From Colocasia esculenta (taxonomy: Eukaryota; Streptophyta; Magnoliopsida; Alismatales; Araceae), in NCBI GenBank assembly GCA_014218235.1, contig CM024760.1, positions 143,793,245 through 143,857,244 on the forward strand: DNA of 64,000 nt, in the 5' to 3' direction. Every line of letters starts with the position of its first letter. Position 1 is the first letter of the stretch. Below the pieces are notes generated by a model. That model ran no database searches. It was not told where the DNA came from and worked only from the letters and a program-made list of their open reading frames with translations. The position numbers were made by a program, and so were the translations under genes. Shown piece by piece: positions 22,302 through 33,226 of the stretch.

Positions 22302-22389
22302 GTTAGACTAATAAAATGATTTATAGTCTGTTTTATTTAATTATGCGACATTATGTTGATTGTGAATTACTTGCTGTGTACTGTAGCAG
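22302..22389 (+). other. Candidate intron 1 in element B gag
   Basis: 88 bp begins GTTAGA and ends TGTAGCAG. It is AT-rich and contains in-frame stops. Removing it joins two in-frame gag segments in phase 0 across a Gln-Ala-Gln run. Confidence 0.6.
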
Positions 22390-22581
22390 GCTCAGGTACC
22401 AGCTCAGGACCATGGTGGACCTTCTACCATGGAAAGATTCAAGAGGATGCTGCCACCCTCTTTTAAGGGGGAGAGCGATCCATTGTTGGCTGAAAGCTGG
22501 ATGAGGGAGATAGAAAAGATCTTCCGAGCCATCAGGTGTGCAGATGAGGATAAGGTCACATTAGCCACCTACATGCTACAG

Positions 22582-22659
22582 GTATGCTTTAGTTTATATG
22601 CTTGTATGTTTTGTTAAGTTAGATTTGTTTAGATGGTGCTTATGAGCGGTGTACTGCAG
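22582..22659 (+). other. Candidate intron 2 in element B gag
   Basis: 78 bp begins GTATGC and ends TACTGCAG. Its removal joins TYMLQ directly to ERADVWW, as in intronless chromovirus gag. It is AT-rich with in-frame stops. Confidence 0.65.
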
Positions 22660-23460
22660 GAAAGAGCTGATGTATGGTGGGCTTCATTGCTGCGTACCCG
22701 GTTTGAGGACGGAGCTATTGATGTTGCTTGGGACGAGTTCGTGAGACTCTTTCGGGCCAAGTTCGTCCCCGAGCATGTTCAAGATCGGATGGAGCAGGAA
22801 TTCCTCTCTTTGGCTCAAGGCTCCATGACCGTGCTAGAATATGAGGCAAGATTTTCTGAACTCTCTAAATATGCACCTCATATCGTGGCAGACGAGCGCA
22901 GAAAGACAAAGAAGTTTGTGATGGGCCTGAAACCATCACTGAGGACGAGGCTCGTGGCGTTTGACCACCGCACTTTGGACGAGGCCCTCAGCGCTGCTTG
23001 TAGGCAGGAGGGTGAGATGGAGCAATACCTTGAAGAGAAGAAGGCTTCGCAGAAGAGACCTGCAGCTACGTTCCAGCGACAGGACAAGAAGAAAGCGGTG
23101 TACCGACACAGCAGCGATCAGTGGCAGTCGGCAGTTCTCAGGTACCTTCTGTACGTTCCCCTGGTGTGAAGAAAGAGTGTCTCCACTGTGGGAAGACACA
23201 TGGTGGTACCGAATGTTGGATGATTACGGGAAAGTGCTTGAAGTGCGGAAGCAGCGACCACAAGATCAAGGATTGTCCAAGACTTCAGCAGGGAGTCCAG
23301 CACGGAGCGCCAGCCCCAGCAGCGGTAGCGGCAGCAGCGCCAGCTACAGGAAGACCAGGAAGGCCTCGAGCCCCAGCTCGAGTGTTTGCTTTAGCTCGCG
23401 AGGACGCCGAGCAGGCGGAGCATGTCACCGAAGGTACGGTTTTACTTTTAGGTGTGCACG

Positions 23461-23640
23461 CTCGGGTTTTGTTTGATACGGGTGCTACTCACTCGTTCAT
23501 TTCCGAGCGGTTCGCTAGGCAGTTAGCCCTAGAGTCAGGTGTAGAGTCTGAGGATTTAGAGGTCCCTTTGTCTGTGCACACCCTGCGGGTACGGTATCGA
23601 CTAGGAAGTGCATTCCGTCGTTACCTGTGTGCATTGAGGA
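23461..23640 (+). pseudogene. pol: Element B aspartic protease
   Basis: VLFDTGATHSFISERFARQLA carries the intact DTG active site. A frameshift near 23590 separates this from the downstream pol frame, where the second protease motif AILGLDWL appears (about 23690-23715). Confidence 0.82.
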
Positions 23641-25366
23641 TAGAGTCCTAGAAGGGTGTTTCTTCTTGCTAAAGATGAAGGACTATGATGCTATTCTTGG
23701 TCTGGATTGGCTAGAGGAGCACTATGCGTTAGTGGATTGTCGTCGGAAGAGGATTGTTTTCCGCATTCCTGGTGAGGACGAGTTCTCTCATCCCTTGCCA
23801 AGGAACTTGGCGGGAAAGTTAGTCATCTCTGCCATGAAGGCGATGCGCATGGTAAACAAGGGTTGTGACGCTTTTCTTGCCAGCGTGGTGTTAGTGCCAG
23901 AGGCTGATGAGTCACCTACTCTTGCGGAGATTGAGGTAGTGCAGGATTTTCCAGATGTCTTTCCTGATGACTTGTCTGGATTGCCATCGGATAGAGAGAT
24001 AGAGTTTACCATAGAATTGCTTCCGGGCACCTCTCCTATCTCGAAGGCTCCATATCGGATGGCACCTGCGGAGTTAGCCGAGTTGAGGAGGCAGTTGCAA
24101 GAGTTGCTTGATAAGGGATTTATTCGCCCCAGTGTTTCCCCTTGGGGCGCACTTGTATTATTCGTCAAGAAGAAAGACGGATCACTTAGGTTATGCATTG
24201 ATTACAGAAAGCTGAACCAAGTGACTGTGAAGAACAGGTATCCCTTACCTCGTATTGATGATTTGTTTGACCAGTTGCGAGATGCATCAGTCTTTTCTAA
24301 GATTGATTTGCGATCTGGTTATCATCAGTTGAGGATTCGGAGTGAGGATGTGTCCAAGACGGCGTTTAGAACCCGTTATGGACATTATGAGTTTTTGGTC
24401 CTTCCTTTCGGATTGACCAATGCCCCTGCAGCGTTCATGGATCTCATGAACAGGGTGTTTAGGCCTTATTTAGATAGCTTTGTCGTAGTGTTTATTGATG
24501 ATGTGCTGGTCTACTCTCCGGACGAGGCCACACACCGTCAGCATTTGAGGGTAGTGTTAGAGGTTCTTCGTGAGCACAAGCTGTACGCTAAGTTCAGCAA
24601 GTGCGATTTCTGGTTGCGCGAGGTTCATTTCCTCGGGCATGTTATCTCCGGTGCTGGTGTTGCAGTGGATCCAGCAAAGGTCCAGGCAGTTATGGATTGG
24701 GAGATTCCCAAGACCCCTTCGGAGATTCGTAGTTTTATTGGTTTAGCTGGTTACTATCGGCGATTTATTGAGGGATTTTCATCCATCGCCGCCCCTTTGA
24801 CTCAGCTCACCAGAAAGGGAGTGAAGTTTGTTTGGTCCGAGAAGTGTGAGAGTAGTTTTCAATTGTTGAAGACTAAGCTCACGACAGCCCCGGTGTTAGT
24901 CTTACCGAGCGGTGTAGAGGGTTTTGCTATCTACACGGATGCGTCTCGGATTGGTTTAGGCTGTGTGCTAATGCAGCAGGAAAGGGTAGTGGCTTATGCT
25001 TCTCGTCAGTTGAAGGAGCATGAGAAGAACTATCCGACTCATGACTTGGAGCTCGCAGCAGTGGTTCATGCACTAAAGATCTGGAGGCACTATCTTTATG
25101 GTGTCAGATTTGAGGTGTTTACCGACCACAAGAGCTTGAAGTATCTTTTCTCCCAAAAGGAACTAAACCTGAGGCAGAGAAGATGGATTGAGTTCTTGAA
25201 GGACTATGACTTCGACCTTCAGTATCACCTTGGGAAGGCGAATGTCGTAGCAGATGCTCTGAGTAGAAGGAGGCCATCTCTCCAGCAGGATTGGAAGATG
25301 TTGGAGGATGCAGCTTGCGCGTTGACTGAGTTAGAGCCGTCTCTATGCCAGGCTTTTGTAGCTTAG
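23627..25366 (+). CDS. pol: Element B reverse transcriptase and RNase H
   Basis: An open 579-residue frame starts in the end of the protease (AILGLDWLEEHYALVDC). It continues with PPYRMAPAEL-type sequence (SKAPYRMAPAEL), VLFVKKKDGSLRLCIDYRKLN, SKIDLRSGYHQLRI, LPFGLTNAPAAFMDLMN and the catalytic VFIDDVLVYS. The RNase H has FAIYTDASRIGLGCVLMQ, THDLELAAVVHALKIWRHYL, FTDHKSLKY and NVVADALSRR, so its catalytic D-E-D-D pattern is visible. The frame ends at a TAG and the same frame resumes immediately into integrase, so this stop is probably a single nonsense mutation. Confidence 0.93.
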   Translation: MCIEDRVLEGCFFLLKMKDYDAILGLDWLEEHYALVDCRRKRIVFRIPGEDEFSHPLPRNLAGKLVISAMKAMRMVNKGCDAFLASVVLVPEADESPTLAEIEVVQDFPDVFPDDLSGLPSDREIEFTIELLPGTSPISKAPYRMAPAELAELRRQLQELLDKGFIRPSVSPWGALVLFVKKKDGSLRLCIDYRKLNQVTVKNRYPLPRIDDLFDQLRDASVFSKIDLRSGYHQLRIRSEDVSKTAFRTRYGHYEFLVLPFGLTNAPAAFMDLMNRVFRPYLDSFVVVFIDDVLVYSPDEATHRQHLRVVLEVLREHKLYAKFSKCDFWLREVHFLGHVISGAGVAVDPAKVQAVMDWEIPKTPSEIRSFIGLAGYYRRFIEGFSSIAAPLTQLTRKGVKFVWSEKCESSFQLLKTKLTTAPVLVLPSGVEGFAIYTDASRIGLGCVLMQQERVVAYASRQLKEHEKNYPTHDLELAAVVHALKIWRHYLYGVRFEVFTDHKSLKYLFSQKELNLRQRRWIEFLKDYDFDLQYHLGKANVVADALSRRRPSLQQDWKMLEDAACALTELEPSLCQAFVA

Positions 25367-26395
25367 TTATCTCTTAGGTCCTCGATTTTGGATGAGGTGA
25401 TCGAGCAACAGAAAGCCGACCCTAGACTCTTAGAGTTAGTGGGCAAGGCAGGCATTGCTCGTGATGAGGACAGTGTGATTAGATTTCATCACCGTGTTTG
25501 TGTCCTTGATTTAGTAGATGTCCGTGAGCATGTGTTAGCGGAGGCTCATAGATCGCGGTTCTCTATTCATCCGGGTAACACTAAGATGTACCAGGATCTG
25601 AAGAGATCATTTTGGTGGTCCGGTATGAAGAAGGATGTAGCGGATTATGTGTCTAGGTGTTTGGTGTGTCAGCAAGTGAAGGCCGAGCGACAGCGACCAT
25701 CCGGCCTTATGCAAAGGATGGAGATCCCAGTGTGGAAGTGGGAAGCTGTCACTATGGACTTTGTTTCGGGTTTGCCTCGATCTAGAAAGGGCAATGACTC
25801 GATTTGGGTAGTTGTAGATAGATTCTCGAAGACTGCTCATTTCTTGCCTATGAAGAAGAAGCAGTCAGTAGAGAGTTTAGCTAGATTGTATGTTAGTAGT
25901 GTCATTAGATTGTATGGTGTGCCGAAGTCGATCATTTCGGATCGAGATTCGAGATTCACTTCGAGGTTGTGGAAGGGTCTTCAGGATGCTTTAGGTTCGG
26001 AGCTGAAGCTCAGTTCAGCATTTCATCCCCAGACTGATGGACAGTCCGAGAGGACTATCCAGACGCTCGAGGATATGTTGAGAGCGTGCGTATTGGATTG
26101 GAAGGATGATTGGGAGCGTCATTTACCTCTTGTGGAGTTCGCATACAACAACAGCTTTCATGCGAGTATTGGTATGGCTCCATTTGAGGTGTTGTATGGT
26201 AGGCCTTGCAGATCTCCTTTGTGTTGGGAGGAGACCGGTGATAGGCAGCTGATCGGTCCGGAGTTAGTTCAGGAGACTTCAGATAAGGTCCAGCTTATCA
26301 GAAAAGGCTTGTTGCGGCGTAGGATAGGCAAAAGAGCTACGCCGACAACAGAAGGAAGGATTTGGAGTTCGAGGTGGGTGATCATGTCTTCTTGA
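25367..26395 (+). pseudogene. pol: Element B integrase
   Basis: The HHCC finger has a His pair in HRSRFSIHPG and Cys pair CLVCQQVKAE. The core triad is seen as TMDFVSGLP, IISDRDSRF and GQSERTIQTLEDM. YNNSFHASIGMAPFEVLYGRPCRSPLCW follows. The frame matches RT-RNase H with only a TAG between them at 25364-25366. A frameshift near 26330 diverts the end of this frame; the true continuation is the next entry. Confidence 0.9.
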
Positions 26396-26820
26396 AGATA
26401 TCACCTACTCGTGGTGTCGTCAGATTTGGTAGGCGTAGTAAGTTGAGCCCTAGATTCATTGGCCCGTATGAGATTCTCAGACGTTTGGGCAGCGTGGCAT
26501 ATGAGCTAGCATTACCCCCATCTTTGGCTAGTGTTCATCCCGTCTTCCACGTTTCGATGCTCAGGAAGTATGTTCGAGATCCGTCTCATGTGATTAGTCA
26601 TGAGCCAGTGGAGATTCAGCCAGATCTGTCGTATGTCGAGCAACCAGTAGCTATTCTTGACCGGAAGGTTCAGCATCTCCGGAACAAAGTATTGCGTCGG
26701 TGAAAGTTCTATGGCGGAACTTCTCACGAGAGGAGGCTACTTGGGATCTTGAGGATGCGATGAAGAAGAAGTATCCCTTTTGTTTGAGTAGTGTCGTTCT
26801 AACTTCGAGGACGAAGTTTC
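26332..26820 (+). pseudogene. pol: Element B integrase C-terminus and chromodomain remnant
   Basis: FEVGDHVFLKISPTRGVVRF and KLSPRFIGPYEILRRLGSVAYELALPP form the GPY/F-type integrase tail. The linker VHPVFHVSMLRKYVRDPSHV follows. A second frameshift near 26685 leads into KVLWRNFSREEATWDLEDAM, the chromodomain core. The chromodomain targets chromovirus integration to marked chromatin. Two frameshifts mean it is not expressed as one protein from this copy. Confidence 0.82.
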
Positions 26821-26836
26821 TTTAAGGGGGAGAGGG
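26821..26836 (+). promoter_or_regulatory. Polypurine tract of element B
   Basis: A purine run ending AAGGGGGAGAGGG abuts the TGTAAGG start of the 3' LTR. It primes plus-strand DNA synthesis. Confidence 0.88.
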
Positions 26837-29800
26837 TGTAAGGCCCTCGAATTTTGTTGCATTATTTTAATTTCGTGTAAATACTTTATGTTGTGTATGC
26901 ATAGATGTATATCTACGTATGTATTAACTATTTATACTTATGTATGCATGTGTATAAGTTAGTTGTAAATAATGTATGAATGGTATGATGGTAGTATGTA
27001 CGTGATAGTATACATAATGCATGTATATATGTATAAGTTGTGCATGGTTTATGCATGTTTTAGAGTTCTGGCCGAAGGCCAACTTGGCGTCAATATCAAT
27101 GGACGTTTGTGTTGTGTAGGCATCAACCATATGGACGCCAACACTAATCTCAGCATCCAGCGGTGTGGACGCTAATTTCTCTGACCTGCATGCGTTGCAG
27201 AGCCGGATTTCCGGGAGCAAGCTTGCTCACCCATTGGGGAGCTGTCCCCAACGGCTCTGAGCCTTCCCATCAACCCCTGCGTGGGTGGAGGGGCCTCTTT
27301 GCTAGAAGACTTCACCCTTTTGCAACCAGAAAACCTCTCTTGACCTCTTTCAAGAGATAGAGAAAACCCTAGCTCGGAGCTGTGCAAAGACCCAACTTTA
27401 GAGGCTTCAATCCGGCGATTCAAGGCTTCATCCGGCAACCTACTTCATCAGGAGGGTAGCTGGAACATCGGGGAGGACTTCCCCAACCGTGGGTTGGTTT
27501 CTACATCGACATAGAACCCGGAGGAGAGCAATTGTGGAGCTTCTTGGGACTGCCCAAGGAGAGCTTCTCCGGCCATTTAGATCCATCTGGAGTATTTTCT
27601 AGAGGCAAGTAACCTACCCCTATCGTCTATGTAGATGTCAAGTAGGGTTTTATCATTTTTATGTATTTTTCCTCGTGTCCTAGATCCCCCATTCTTCTTG
27701 TTATTTGGAGTTCGGTCTGTGTTTCTGCACAGACAGGAACTTGGCGTCAATGCCCTTGACGCCGAGACCCCTAATGTGCGTCCAGCGATTTTGCCGTCCA
27801 CTCCTGGAACGGCCAGAGACCGCCGTTAAGTTCTCCAGGACAGAACAGTGAGCTGTTCTTCCTGGTATATGATTATTTTCGATGTGTTTTCGATGAGGAT
27901 ATATTGTAAACCTATTATGATATGTAATATGGATGTCTGAATGTGTGGTGAGATCTTTGTAATTTCTGTGATTTGGCATAAATGGTTTTATTATGGAGAA
28001 TGTATGCATGATGAGACCTAGACCATGTTCTTTACCGTTTGTGCAATTCATGTGAAGTTGGATGCCCTAAATTTTTCTAAACCATGAGTGGGTAAATCAG
28101 TAGATGCTCTGAATTTTTGGGAATTTTCCTCATGCTCCTCTGATTTATTGAATTTTCTGAAATGGAATTAGAAAAACATGTGTAGGATTGTTAAAATTCC
28201 AGTAAATCGTGTGTTGTGTAATAAATCTGGGGAAATTTCCTATGGTATTGTGTATATTGGGTTCAGGGTTATGATCTGTTAAACTGAACTTTTATGTTAT
28301 ATACCATGACAAATTGAATTTTGAATAATATGGGAATTTATGTTAAATTTTCTGCAATTGCATTTTGGATCAAAAAAATGTGAAAATTTTCATGTGGGGT
28401 CCTAAACCCGAAATCAGCATGTGGTTAAATTTTCAGGTTGTTTGGACAATTATATAGTGAAATATGAATTTTTTCCTTGCAAAAATGTGAACAATGCATG
28501 TTAATGTGGGAATAATGTGATATGTGGGTGTGATATGATTTATGCAAATTACTGAACATGTGATCCTTGTTAATTGTAGAATCATGTTAGGAAAACAGAG
28601 CCCTTGTGTGAATGAGAAAATGAATGAGAGGTAAGTGACATGTGTAAAGATATGTGTTAAAATCGGTAAATGTGTAAATCGTGCCAAGTGTGACACTGCT
28701 TCTATAGAGGGCAGTGGAACCGTATCAGGGAAAAGTCCCCCTGAGAAGGTTCAATGTGTTGTGATCCTAAGGGCATTAGGATGAAATCCTGGAGGTGGAC
28801 AAGTACCACTGGTTAGGGTGGAGACTTGTTCTCCCGGTCTGCACAGTCCAAGAGTCGTCACTATATTGCCTAGGCGACGTCTATGTGTATGTGATGTGAT
28901 GTGTCCTTCTTATGGTGGTTTGGACTATGTGTCACGGCACTAAAGTGTAAAATGTGAATGTGATTGTGACCATGTGCAAATTGTGTAGTGTGAACAGTGT
29001 GTAAATGTGCATGTGTAAAGTGTAAATTATGTGAATGAGAAATTGTGTAAAAAAGTGAAACCAAAATGTGAGGATGTGAAACTAAAATCCATGTTATCAT
29101 GATCTGGAATCATGTTAGAACAGCAACATAAATGTGGTTATGATCATGTGTTATATGTGTACAATGCGTAGAATCCATGCTAGGGACAATCCTTACTTAT
29201 GTGTAACCCATTCCATGTGTGTTTACTCTCACGTTGTGGTTTGAATGAGAACATAGCTTTCATGTGTTAGATTGTAAAGTGTTAAACCACGTCAAAACAG
29301 CAAGCTTAAGGCATGTAAAATGGTTATGTGCATGCGTAAGAATGAGAAGTAACCATGTTAGCAATGTTTTCTTTCATATATGTAAACTAGTCATGCTAAA
29401 CTTGCTTTCATGTTTTAGTTTAATTGAAAGTAGACCTTTCATGTGTCGGAGTGATTAGAGAGCATGTGATAGGATATTTTGATTTAGAAAATCTGAAAGC
29501 ATGAATCATGTGTTTAATGAGTAGAACCACCATGATAGGTTGTTAATTTCAATGACAAGCATGCTACATGATTGTGTCTTGTAAATGTGTATGTAAAACC
29601 TGCTATGACATGTACATGTATGGTATATGTAGTGTTATTTGCTGAGTCTTTTAGACTCATTACTTGCTTCGGCGTACAGGCGTAGTTGGTGACGACACAC
29701 TTGCGGAGGAGGCAGTGGAGACCGACTCCGAGCGTGGAGATTAGATCGTTGGTGTACCTTGCGATATTTTGATTTCATAAGTATGTAATTGCAACATTGT

Positions 29801-30087
29801 ACTAGCATTATCATGGAAAGAAAGTTTAAGTGTGGACAATTATGTATTTGATTTTCAGCAATTTAATTATGTGGACTTTTAGTTCTTTAAATGTCCTTGC
29901 AATCATGTATGTTAAATGTGGATGATGAATGAAATGAAGACATGGTTCTTTTACTTCCGCTACTCTGTTCTTATATTCACGTGTATCTCAGCTGAATGTT
30001 ATTGTTGGGTAAATGTCCCACTGTGGCAACGTTCACTATACCGACGTGGGTTGGTATAACTGTACCGGTATAATGAGGGTCGCTACA
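26837..30087 (+). repeat. Element B 3' LTR
   Basis: This 3251-bp direct copy of the 5' LTR carries the same module clusters. Scattered substitutions and a few one- or two-base indels separate it from the 5' copy. It ends CGCTACA and is followed by GCATG. Confidence 0.95.
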
Positions 30088-30092
30088 GCATG
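30088..30092. repeat. Target-site duplication GCATG, right copy (element B)
   Basis: Identical to 18646-18650. The element A gag sequence resumes directly after it. Confidence 0.93.
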
Positions 30093-31386
30093 GGTTGCCC
30101 ATAGCACTCACCTGCTCATTCTGCATAACCCCCTCAGTCGTGGGACCATCGGTAGGGAGAGTACCATTGTTCTTCTTGAAAGTCCTGGCCTTCGGCTCAA
30201 ACATGGCCATGTTGTGGGAGTCCTTCAACTGTGTCTGGATGTAGCGGGCTCTCTCATACAGCTCCTCCATGGTGTTCAACTTGTTCATAGCCAGAATGTG
30301 TCTAAACTGAGGTGTGAAATTTGCAGTGATCATTTTAACTTGTTCAGACTCAGATAGCGGGTCCCTCAACCTCTCACCCATCGCTCTCCACCTATCAGCA
30401 TAATGCAGAAAGTCCTCATCCGTCTTCATTTTTTCAGACATCAGATCGGTAATAGGCAATGAAGGACCAACTCGGTCCCTGTACTGCTGCAAGAATTTTC
30501 TCTGGACTGTTTTGAAATCCTCGGCATCACTTGGTTTCAAAGAGTAGAACCACTCAAGGGCGGGGCCATCCAAAGATCGGTGGAACAGAAAGGCGAGGGC
30601 ATGCTTATCGTTCTACCAAAAAGAAGAATCATACATGAATTCCTTGATATGTACGAATGGATTGCCGGTGCCATTGTAGCGGCGATAGACCGGCAGTTCG
30701 GAAGGGGGAAGATGAAAAATTGGCATAGAAGGAAGAGCCAGTTCAAAGGAGTCTTTGGGTGCGGACACCCTTTTCAGATCCTGCTCCAAACGACTCACCT
30801 TCGCCAAAAGGACTTGAGTGAGTTGATCGAAGGATGATTTGGGAGGCACCCCAGAAGAATGAGGTTGGGGTGCGCTCACTTGCACGGAATTATAGTGGAG
30901 AGGTGCGTCAGCGGACGCAGAAATATGGGTCGGAGCCTGGGGGGGCTTGGCTGGACAAGAGAAGGCCTCCCAACAGGACTATGGGGGCGAGAGTGAGTGA
31001 TAGAATTAGCCCGCGAGGGGGCAGGGGAGGCTCGTACTGTCGGGTCGTGAGTGGGTTCATGGAAGACACCCGTGTTTGGGTGGAGAGACTGGATGGGTTC
31101 GGGGAATGATTTCCCCTTCAAAGCAGCCTGAACCTCCTGAACTTGGGAGGGTTGGAGGTTCTGGAGAAGGTCCACAAGTTGGGACAAATCAATTGAGGTA
31201 GAGGCATTTCCAGTAGCGTGCCTCGGGGAGAGGTGGGGAGATTGTGAATCCATCGCATGGACATGCGAAGTGGATGGACTAGCATGGGGTTCATGGGGGA
31301 GTTGTGCAAGTTGCTGATTGGAGTCATACACCCCATCATATATATCCTCATGGTAAGCGGTAAGCCATATCCTCGTACTCAGCCAT
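30093..31386 (-). pseudogene. gag: Element A gag N-terminal half
   Basis: The minus strand starts with an ATG at 31386 (MAEYEDMAY), soon shifts frame and reads a Pro/Ser/His-rich N-terminus with SQLVDLLQNLQPSQVQEVQ. Near 30110-30600 comes the retrotransposon gag fold: MDGPALEWFYSLKP, FKTVQRKFLQQYRD, SLPITDLMSEKMKTDEDFLHYADRWRAM and LNTMEELYERARYI. The coding sequence breaks at the B insertion and resumes at 18645. At least two frame changes are present between 30600 and 31386. Confidence 0.82.
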
Positions 31387-31905
31387 TCCGAGGGATTTGC
31401 CTGAGCGAAGCAACATGAAACTTAAACAAACAAGTTTGATCAACAAACAACTACTCAAACAAGTTTGAGAGAAGAAGTTAATGGCTTTTAATCACACACT
31501 TGAGGATGCTTACGTCCAATTAATTGTTCCAATATGGTTCAAGGTGAATTTTATTTGAAATATTGCACTCCAAAGTGGGTATGGACCTAAATGGGTAAGA
31601 TGAGAACTTCGGGCTCACTAAGCACACTCCCTCACAATAATGGGTACTATATCACGGGTCTCCGGGATGGTACAACCTACTCAGTCCACCGTGAGAGAAT
31701 CCACGGGGTACGGAGACTTACGGAGGTCCCGGTGAGGATTCTCTAGTCCAATGAGACGGAATGCCCAACGGAGAGATAGCCCTCACCGAGAGAGGTGTTT
31801 GGATCCTAGTGTAAGGAGGGAAGGAGGTCCCTCAGCCGAAGTATGCCCTGCAAGTGCAAATGATGCAAGATATGATAGAAAACCCCTGATCTTTGTGAAC
31901 AGATT

Positions 31906-32055
31906 GAATCGCGATGAGTTCAGTCGTCACGCTTTAATGCAAATCACGTCCGTTCGGTCAGTCGCGGATCTGACAGCTCGTAGAAGCTGTAAGAGCCGCG
32001 ACAACTCCCTCCGGTGTCTGTCATAGAATCGCGACGGGGTAACCCGTCGCACAAA
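31906..32055. repeat. 30-bp TCGCGA quasi-palindromes in the element A leader
   Basis: Units at 31906-31935, 31941-31970 and 32026-32055 keep the 9+12+9 geometry. The best arms are GAATCGCGA. Confidence 0.75.
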
Positions 32056-32398
32056 AGCACAAAAAGTGATGCCTGAACACGTCGCGAATCAAAGAAGCAA
32101 CCGAGACAGATATAAAAGCAGTAATCAACAGAGCATGCTAACCAATTGATGAAAATAGAAGTCAGATTAAGATGCTTTCTTCAGGTAAAAATAAGTGAGC
32201 AAGGAGGGGAGCAAGATGATGATTTTTTTAATTAAACTTAATAGAGAGAGAGAAAAAGAAACACTAACACAACTTGGCAATAGCATAGGATTTCAAGGAG
32301 TACCATGTGGGGTACGAAGGGAGGGACACATGTGGGTGTCAAAGGAGGGGCACGCGTGGGTGCTGAAGGAGTGGTAACCAAAAACTAAAATAAAAGAA

Positions 32399-32416
32399 GT
32401 CCCACCATGATCGCCA
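32399..32416 (-). promoter_or_regulatory. Probable primer-binding site of element A
   Basis: The minus strand reads TGGCGATCATGGTGGG three bases after the LTR end. The TGGCGA start and GTGGG end resemble the tRNA-Arg-type primer sites reported for Tat/Ogre elements. The exact tRNA is not assigned. Confidence 0.55.
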
Positions 32417-32419
32417 ATT

Positions 32420-32585
32420 TGTGAACGTGCTTTTTCAAACACTCCACAAAGAGTAATTTAAAAAAAGATTTTTAAAGAAATGAAAAGAAATATGTATGCG
32501 GTGAAAGCAAGAGGGAAGGGAAAAAGAGTGTGCGTGTGTGCACGAAATGGATGTGTGATCGCCAGGTACGCGAGGGTACTGAAGG
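32420..32585 (-). repeat. Element A right LTR, part 1 (left of the E insertion)
   Basis: The first 166 bp of the LTR, TGTGAACGTGC to GTACTGAAGG, matches 2519-2690. It ends at the target duplication of element E and continues at 47281. Confidence 0.93.
32581..32585. repeat. Target-site duplication GAAGG, left copy (element E)
   Basis: GAAGG is repeated at 47276-47280. The uninterrupted A left LTR has a single GAAGG at the matching position. Confidence 0.95.
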
Positions 32586-32738
32586 TGTTGTGTCCCTGGT
32601 TTTGATGATGTCATAAATCAAGTAAAATGTCATAAATGTCTAACACAAGTTATTTATATCATAGGAACATTTATAAAGATAAAGTCAACTCATGTGCATT
32701 ATCAGAGAAGTTACTAAGGTTCAGTATTTGTTCATAAG

Positions 32739-33226
32739 GTCGACTCTATACAAAGGTTAGGTCGACACATGTTGAGTTTTCCAGTTGCACATATATTCAA
32801 AGTGTCATATGAGGTCGACACTACTTGAAGAACAGGTCGACTCTGACTGCTTTTCTGTCTAGCGTTGAAGGGAAGAGATCAGATAAGGTTGACACCAGAT
32901 GTGGATCAGGTCAACACTAGTCAATTTTCTAGTAAGCCTTGTGAAGAGAAGTGCTGGCTGAGGTAGACTCTATTTCCAGATGAGGTCGACTCTACCAGTC
33001 CATCAAGTCGACTCTAAAGAGAGGCCAGGTCGACTCTATCAGCAGATAAGGTCGACGCTACAAAGCTGTAAGGTCAACTCTACATCACAGCCAGTCTGTA
33101 AGAATCAAAGGTTCTTTGGATAAGGTCGACTCTGGAGGGCATAGAGTCGACTCTACTGAAGGTCTTACACTGATTCAAGTTAAGTCTCATGGATGTGCGT
33201 CGACTCTATAATATGGATGTGTCGAC
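32739..33226. repeat. Phased GTCGAC array in element E U3
   Basis: GTCGAC or one-mismatch sites start at 32739, 32761, 32814, 32836, 32888, 32910, 32963, 32985, 33007, 33029, 33051, 33073, 33125, 33146, 33199 and 33221. Within groups every step is 22 bp except one of 21. Six consecutive sites from 32963 to 33073 keep an exact 22-bp period. CTCTA usually follows the site. The array is upstream of the TATA box. Confidence 0.92.

Larger units (their letters stand above)
22089..23460 (+). pseudogene. gag: Element B gag, split by two intron-like inserts
   Basis: This is the structural capsid protein. The ATG at 22089 opens a basic then Pro/Gln-rich N-terminus. Two stretches with GT donors and AG acceptors (22302-22389 and 22582-22659) break the ORF, and exons of 213 and 192 nt join in phase 0 across them. 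The capsid domain (WMREIEKIFRAI, ADVWWASLLRTRF, WDEFVRLFRAKFVP, YEARFSELSKYAP) spans exons 2 and 3. A +1 frameshift near 23110 precedes two zinc knuckles, CLHCGKTHGGTEC and CLKCGSSDHKIKDC. Introns inside gag are not a usual feature of Tekay elements. Confidence 0.8.
18651..30087 (+). mobile_element. Element B: Tekay/Del-type Ty3/gypsy chromovirus, complete with both LTRs
   Basis: Two near-identical LTRs of about 3.25 kb, each TGTAAGGCCC to CGCTACA, flank a 4.9 kb interior. The interior has a primer site, gag, protease, RT-RNase H, integrase, a remnant chromodomain and a polypurine tract. The five-base duplication GCATG is perfect. The large LTRs, the domain order and the chromodomain C-terminus identify the Tekay/Del clade. 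The LTRs differ by only about 1-2 percent by eye, so this is one of the youngest insertions here. It landed in the gag gene of element A in opposite orientation. Confidence 0.95.
31387..32419 (-). other. Element A 5' leader
   Basis: No ORF with a recognisable domain lies in this 1.0 kb untranslated leader between the primer site and gag. It contains 30-bp TCGCGA quasi-palindromes starting at 31906, 31941 and 32026, and a poor one near 31993. The first two have a 35-bp pitch. Confidence 0.7.
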
